A stretch of 64,000 nucleotides of DNA from positions 20,521,948-20,585,947 of the forward strand of contig NC_079898.1 in assembly GCF_024868665.1 (NCBI RefSeq), given 5' to 3'. The notes under the pieces are model-generated. The model was not told where the DNA came from, ran no database searches, and worked only from the letters and a program-made list of their open reading frames with translations. How positions within the stretch are numbered: the first letter of the stretch is position 1; every line of letters begins with the position of its first letter. The position numbers and the translations under genes were made by a program. Positions 60,156 to 64,000 of this stretch are shown one piece after another. This DNA comes from Triplophysa rosa. Lineage: Eukaryota > Chordata > Actinopteri > Cypriniformes > Nemacheilidae.

Positions 60156-62698
60156 GATTTCATGCACATTAAAATCCATTTTTGTAGCTTACATCAATAA
60201 CTCCTGTCATGAAACAGGGCCCATTGTCTATGTTTGACTGAGTCACCGATTCATTTTTGGCTATTCCATAACAGAAATGGTTCCCTATTCTCCCAGGCTG
60301 TGTTGTGATGCCCAGCTCTGATAAAACCCAGGCCTGGGAAAGGTGGTCGGCAGGGGGACTGACTTTTTGACCTCTGCGTGCCCCCGGAGGTTCTTACGCA
60401 CCTCAATGGGACAATTGTTCAGCTGCCAAACGTTTTCGTTGCTGCGGAAGTGCGCACAAATCATTGGTTTGAGACAACTCGGATTTCTCCCCGATATTGA
60501 CGTTAGAAACAATGCGTCTCATTATTACTTTCTACTAAAGTCCATTCCTCAATAGACTTAACTTGATAGCCGAAACCAGCTTTTCTCTTGTAGATGGATT
60601 GGCATTTTAGGAATATCATCATGGTGGCAAAACAAACCATACCTATCCAATATGATCTGAACATTATAATCAGGCTTACGAGAACATCATGTCAACAGAT
60701 AACTGACAGCTGATACTTAGAAAATGATCTCTGAGCTGGCAGAGGTGAATAATGCCTTCTCACCATCTCACAGGTCGTGAGAAGAACATGAAGGATCTGA
60801 GACACGGGTCAAGCGAGCTAAGGTTTCCTGTTTACTGATGGAGGCCGGGGTGAACCTGAGAAGGATCTCATCTGTCATAACTGTTTGTCCATCCCACCCG
60901 CAGATTCCCTTTTGAGACTGTTTGTAAACAGATTAGTGTCACTTTCAAGTAGCCTCTCAGGAAATGCAAGAACTAAACTCAAACGCTGGGTCTTCCTTTC
61001 ACATGAGAGCACCACAGCTCAAAAGTCAATGTTTACTGGCGTTGGTCAGGTGCCACATGCCAACTCAACACTTTATGTTGTTCAAGTTCAACTTTGCACA
61101 TAGCATTTGCAAAACTATCAAAAAACACATAGGAAAAAAACAACTGGAAAGGAATGGAAGAAAAGAAAAGTTACAAGATCAAGGATTTCAAGCTCAAAAC
61201 AGATTCATCTAAGAAAGGGGAAGATTTACTAAAGAACACTTTTTCATCTCTCACTGCCAATGCAGCTCAACTAAAGAATATATATGAACTCCAAGGTTAT
61301 GTGTTCGAACCCCAGTAAACATGCACCTAAAACTCCTTCTAGTACTTTCACAATAAGTTACTTTAAAAAAAAGTGCCTGCCACATTAATTGTGAAGCCAA
61401 AGCTATTCAGAAGCGTGTCCATTGAAGCTGAGAGATTAGGAGAATGAAAGTGAGAAATAAGAAGATGAAACCATTTAAAGGGCTTTGCTCTGTGATGTAA
61501 CTCGCATCTACAGAGTGCTAATTTGTAAAGCTGACCCCATGGGTCTAATTGCAGAGGTCTGGGAGGTCAAATGCCTCCCTAACTGTTATGATTTGTCACT
61601 CCTCACAGATAGAGTAGCTCCGGAAACCGAAGGCCCTTTTTTGATCCAATGAGAACACGTCAACAGCCCCATTTTGACATATGCAGAAATGTTCTCACAG
61701 TGCCCCAAGCTCCCTCTTGCTCCCTTGATATCTACTTTGAAACATACTACTGACTTAAAAATGTTTAATTTATTTTATTTGCATGCAATGAACACTGCAA
61801 GGATTTATAGAACATTTTGCAAGACATAAACAACACTGGTCCTGTTTCAGTTTTTATTTAGTTTTAATTTATTTCACATATATAATTAAGTCTTAAAGAT
61901 GTTTTACAGTTCGATTCAGTTTTAAATGTTCTGATAGTTGTATTTTGTTCAAACGTGTAGTGTTAAAAACTGAAACAGGAAGTGTCTACATATTGCATAA
62001 TGGTCAATAAAATGCAACAAAATGTAACGTTTAAAACATTCAAATGCTGTTTATACACGTTCAGATCAAATCATCCCCAATTACAGTTGGCGAGCTGTAA
62101 CATGGGATCCTATCAATTCTAGGAGGTATGGAGACGAAGAAAGAGAGGGAGTGAGAGATTTAAGAAGCTGACAGTACACCTTTGTATCTAGAATTTGTTA
62201 TGCAAGTTCTATGTGCTACACAAAAGTTAACATCCACGCTCAGCTTTGCACAAACAGTGTGCCAAAACAGTGCTGAACCTACTGTACACGTTTATGTTGT
62301 ATACAGCTCTAAAGTCTGCAAACACAAACACACACACAGTTCAAAGTTCAAAGGACAAATTTGTTCTTAAAGTTCATTTCAAATCCCCACAACATGACTG
62401 TTAACATCTACCCCACTAATCGAATCAGATGAATTGCACAAAAAGACTTTTGTTCGCTTAAAAACACACTCGACCAGAAAAACACTGTGATTACTTACAT
62501 TCGTATGGTAAATAAAGTTACTGATCATTGCAGAAAGAACACACAAAGCAACTGTGTGAATAATAAGCAATGTTTCTGTTTAGTGCAATCTAAACCCCTA
62601 CTAATAAACACACAGATTTGGCAAAACATCAAGAACTAAATATGTTTAAAAATAACTCTTGTTGAACATAATTTAATAATGGACAGTGGTTCCACACG
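60156..62698. other. Single-copy sequence; candidate regulatory blocks
   Basis: GC-balanced, repeat-free blocks at 60340-60480 and 61490-61660 (AAGCTGACCCCATGGGTCTA, GGGAGGTCAAATGCCTCCC). On the minus strand a 40-nt segment at about 60407-60446 is bounded by CTTCCGCAG and GTGCGTAAG, but in phase 0 it meets a stop, so I do not call it an exon. Remaining sequence is AT-rich. Confidence 0.3.
61263..61332 (+). repeat. Probable SINE relic
   Basis: GCAGCTCAACTAAAGAATAT recalls an A box and GGTTATGTGTTCGAACCCCA is a clear B box, with the usual spacing. A GTAAACATGCACC remnant follows. No tail is recognisable. Confidence 0.5.
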
Positions 62699-62781
62699 TT
62701 AAGTTTTCTTAGCATAACTTTCAATATCGAATGTGAAAGGAACTTCAAGATCAAGATCGTGTTCAATTAAACGCCAATGTC
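62699..62781 (-). CDS. Possible terminal coding exon (unrecognised protein)
   Basis: On the minus strand TTGCTTGGGCTGAG forms an acceptor-like site. One frame then encodes HWRLIEHDLDLEVPFTFDIE and six more residues before TAA. An ATTAAA poly(A)-signal variant follows about 25 nt after the stop. The acceptor has a weak pyrimidine tract. The frame needs one nucleotide from the preceding exon, while the upstream candidate exon (63038-63133) ends in phase 0, where this segment would give only four codons before a stop. Either an unseen exon intervenes, the donor differs, or this frame is chance. Confidence 0.2.
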
Positions 62782-62839
62782 CTCAGCCCAAGCAAATATT
62801 TATATTTTTAGCACAATGACAACATGCATGACCACCGAT

Positions 62840-62883
62840 AAGAACACGTTTAAACACCAACAAGAACACGTTTAAACACCAAC
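62840..62883. repeat. 22-bp exact tandem duplication
   Basis: AAGAACACGTTTAAACACCA plus AC occurs twice in direct succession without a mismatch. Each unit contains the palindrome GTTTAAAC. Confidence 0.95.
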
Positions 62884-63037
62884 ATAATAAAGCAACAAAA
62901 AAAAACATAAGCGGTGGGTTAAAGTGATTTTACAATGGTACGTGCTGTCACAACGCCACATTCTAAAACTAAACCGGACTGACACCCTTACATTTTATAT
63001 GTATTGTGTGTTTTCATGTGGGGGTTTAATAGCTCAC

Positions 63038-63133
63038 CAAGACGACTAGATATGATTTGTGTCGGTCGTTGGTTTCATCCAGAGCTTTTCTCATTACATC
63101 CACAAGTCTGTCAGGCGTCCCGGGCGCCGCCAT
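63038..63133 (-). CDS. Candidate first coding exon (32 codons, protein unrecognised)
   Basis: On the minus strand the ATG lies in AAAGATGGCGGCGCC, a strong initiation context common in vertebrate first exons. The frame gives MAAPGTPDRLVDVMRKALDE followed by 12 more residues ending SYLVVL. It ends exactly in phase 0 at TTG followed by GTGAGC, a good donor. Unspliced, the frame would stop three codons later. CpGs cluster at 63119-63150 and are sparse around it, as expected at a promoter-proximal exon. The segment looks helical and charged after residue 8, with no signal peptide. I do not recognise the family, and downstream exons are uncertain (see 62699-62781). Confidence 0.5.
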
Positions 63134-63260
63134 CTTTGATAATTCCGGGGTCAGTGGCTACAGGTGTTTTTTAAAGGCGTTATCGCAAAAAACCAAGGTG
63201 TTTTTCCTCTTTCGGTTTTTTGACGTTTTATTTGCTTACATGTGGTTATTAAGACATTTT
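63134..63260 (-). promoter_or_regulatory. Candidate 5' leader and promoter of the 63.1-kb exon
   Basis: The ~40 bp upstream of the ATG (minus strand) contain CTGACCCCGGAATTATCAAAG and further up AAAAAACACCTGTAGCC. A CpG-containing AAAAAACCGAAAGAGG lies near 63205. No TATA box at a suitable distance is obvious. A CCAAT-like GACCAATTAC lies about 210 bp upstream. Support rests mainly on the exon itself. Confidence 0.3.
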
Positions 63261-63823
63261 GTAAGACGTTATATAAACAGGACAATTCAAGTAACACAGT
63301 TGTCCACCTTGAATTTTGTTAGATGATCTGGAATCCTTGATTGTAATTGGTCAATTCAGGGCGAAGTTAAAGGGATAGTTCACCCACAAAACCTCACATA
63401 TTTCACACATCATATTACATATTTCGAAGGACTAAATAAATAATAAGTGCATTTACAACTATCAAAACATTGATGTACAATAGACAACATACTACATTAA
63501 AGCTAATGGGATGGAATGTTTTTAACAGGATGATCTAATGTCAATTATTATTTTCTCTTATTTTAAAATTTTTAATTAAAAAATTCTGAACTAATTTATG
63601 TAAATTCAGTTCTTAATTTGTCTTGTAGCCTTGGGGAATTATGTAAACATTTGTTATTTGAAATAAGTAGTATAATTAGTATAATTCATTTATTTTTAAA
63701 TTTATTAAAAAATATAAAAAGCGGTTATTTTATTTAAACAGATATGCATTAACAATTTTAATATACAGTATTTGAGGCGAGTCAAAAAAGTAAGTAACCT
63801 ATTTTTTCTGTGTATTACCACAG
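63261..63823. other. AT-rich sequence with a family B end fragment
   Basis: GTTAAAGGGATAGTTCACCC at about 63366-63385 is the left terminus of family B. The rest of that family does not follow. The segment 63530-63780 is very AT-rich. Nothing else is seen. Confidence 0.5.
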
Positions 63824-64000
63824 AAACACAGAGGAATGAAGATCCAGCCAAGGAAGTGACACTAAAGGGTCGACTTTATGCTTCAGATTTAATGGAACTC
63901 CACCAATTACCCCAGAGCACTCAGCCTGATCCTCCTTTAGGTTCACCATCCATTACATTAAACTGCAGCACTATCCCCCTTTCCTCTTTAATAATGAGGT
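63824..64000 (+). other. Open segment at the window edge: exon or conserved noncoding element
   Basis: TTTTTCTGTGTATTACCACAG forms a plausible plus-strand acceptor. One frame after it stays open to the window end (about 58 codons, including LKGRLYASDLMELHQLPQST). The sequence is also GC-balanced with TTAAT/ATTA sites, as in noncoding regulatory elements. No protein is recognised, and a stop-free run of this length is not improbable by chance. It does not fit the phase of the 10.2-kb candidate exon. Confidence 0.2.

Noticed and set aside
60407..60446. 40-nt minus-strand exon between CTTCCGCAG and GTGCGTAAG
   Set aside because: Splice-like sites are decent, but the phase required by the 63.1-kb candidate exon gives a stop within it.

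Overview
This is animal nuclear DNA, almost certainly from a ray-finned fish and probably a cypriniform. It is AT-rich. It carries several interspersed repeats familiar from cyprinid genomes: a GGGATAGTTCACCC family, tRNA-derived SINEs ending in AAAGCGTCTGCTAAAT, palindromic MITEs, and a GGGGACC element flanked by GT arrays. It also has very long GT, CT and GACA/GATA microsatellites. I see no operons, ribosome binding sites, phage, insertion sequences or CRISPR array. Nothing resembles a complete protein-coding gene. Nearly all open frames of 60 codons or more lie in repeats or look like chance.

The best gene evidence is at the right edge. A 96-nt minus-strand segment (63038-63133) starts with ATG in a good context inside a short CpG-rich patch, encodes 32 residues without interruption, and ends at a GTGAGC donor. 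It looks like a first coding exon. A possible terminal exon (62699-62781, minus) lies about 260 bp downstream, but its best frame does not match the donor phase. A second, weaker start is near 10.16-10.26 kb on the plus strand: a TATATAAA box, then an 8-codon ORF running into GTGAGTG. The rest looks like intron or gene-desert sequence, with GC-richer single-copy blocks that could be conserved regulatory elements (about 6.0-6.5, 12.0-12.4, 23.9-24.2, 39.2-39.5, 42.5-42.8, 45.8-46.3, 53.4-54.2, 60.3-60.5, 61.5-61.7 and 63.8-64.0 kb). Conservation cannot be tested from one sequence.

The repeats are rich and layered. Family A (GGTCCAGTGT ends): 625-947, 10508-10729, 13228-13575, 35784-36157. Family B (GGGATAGTTCACCC ends): 2029-2318, 15583-16377, 17331-17439, 22809-23036, 32279-32822, 33880-34176, about 38100-38381, 49423-49597, 50346-50560, 59885-60155, and a fragment at 63367. 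Several are nested: a GTGACCCTGGAC element inside family B (15.9 kb), a tRNA-like element inside family B (32.4 kb), family B inside another MITE (22.8 kb), and an hAT-like transposon with a perfect 8-bp target duplication inside an older repeat (54.8 kb). Two strong fold-back structures stand out: a 60-bp perfect inverted repeat at 21.3-21.6 kb and a ~65-bp near-perfect hairpin at 17.75-17.89 kb. I found no undescribed multi-gene system.
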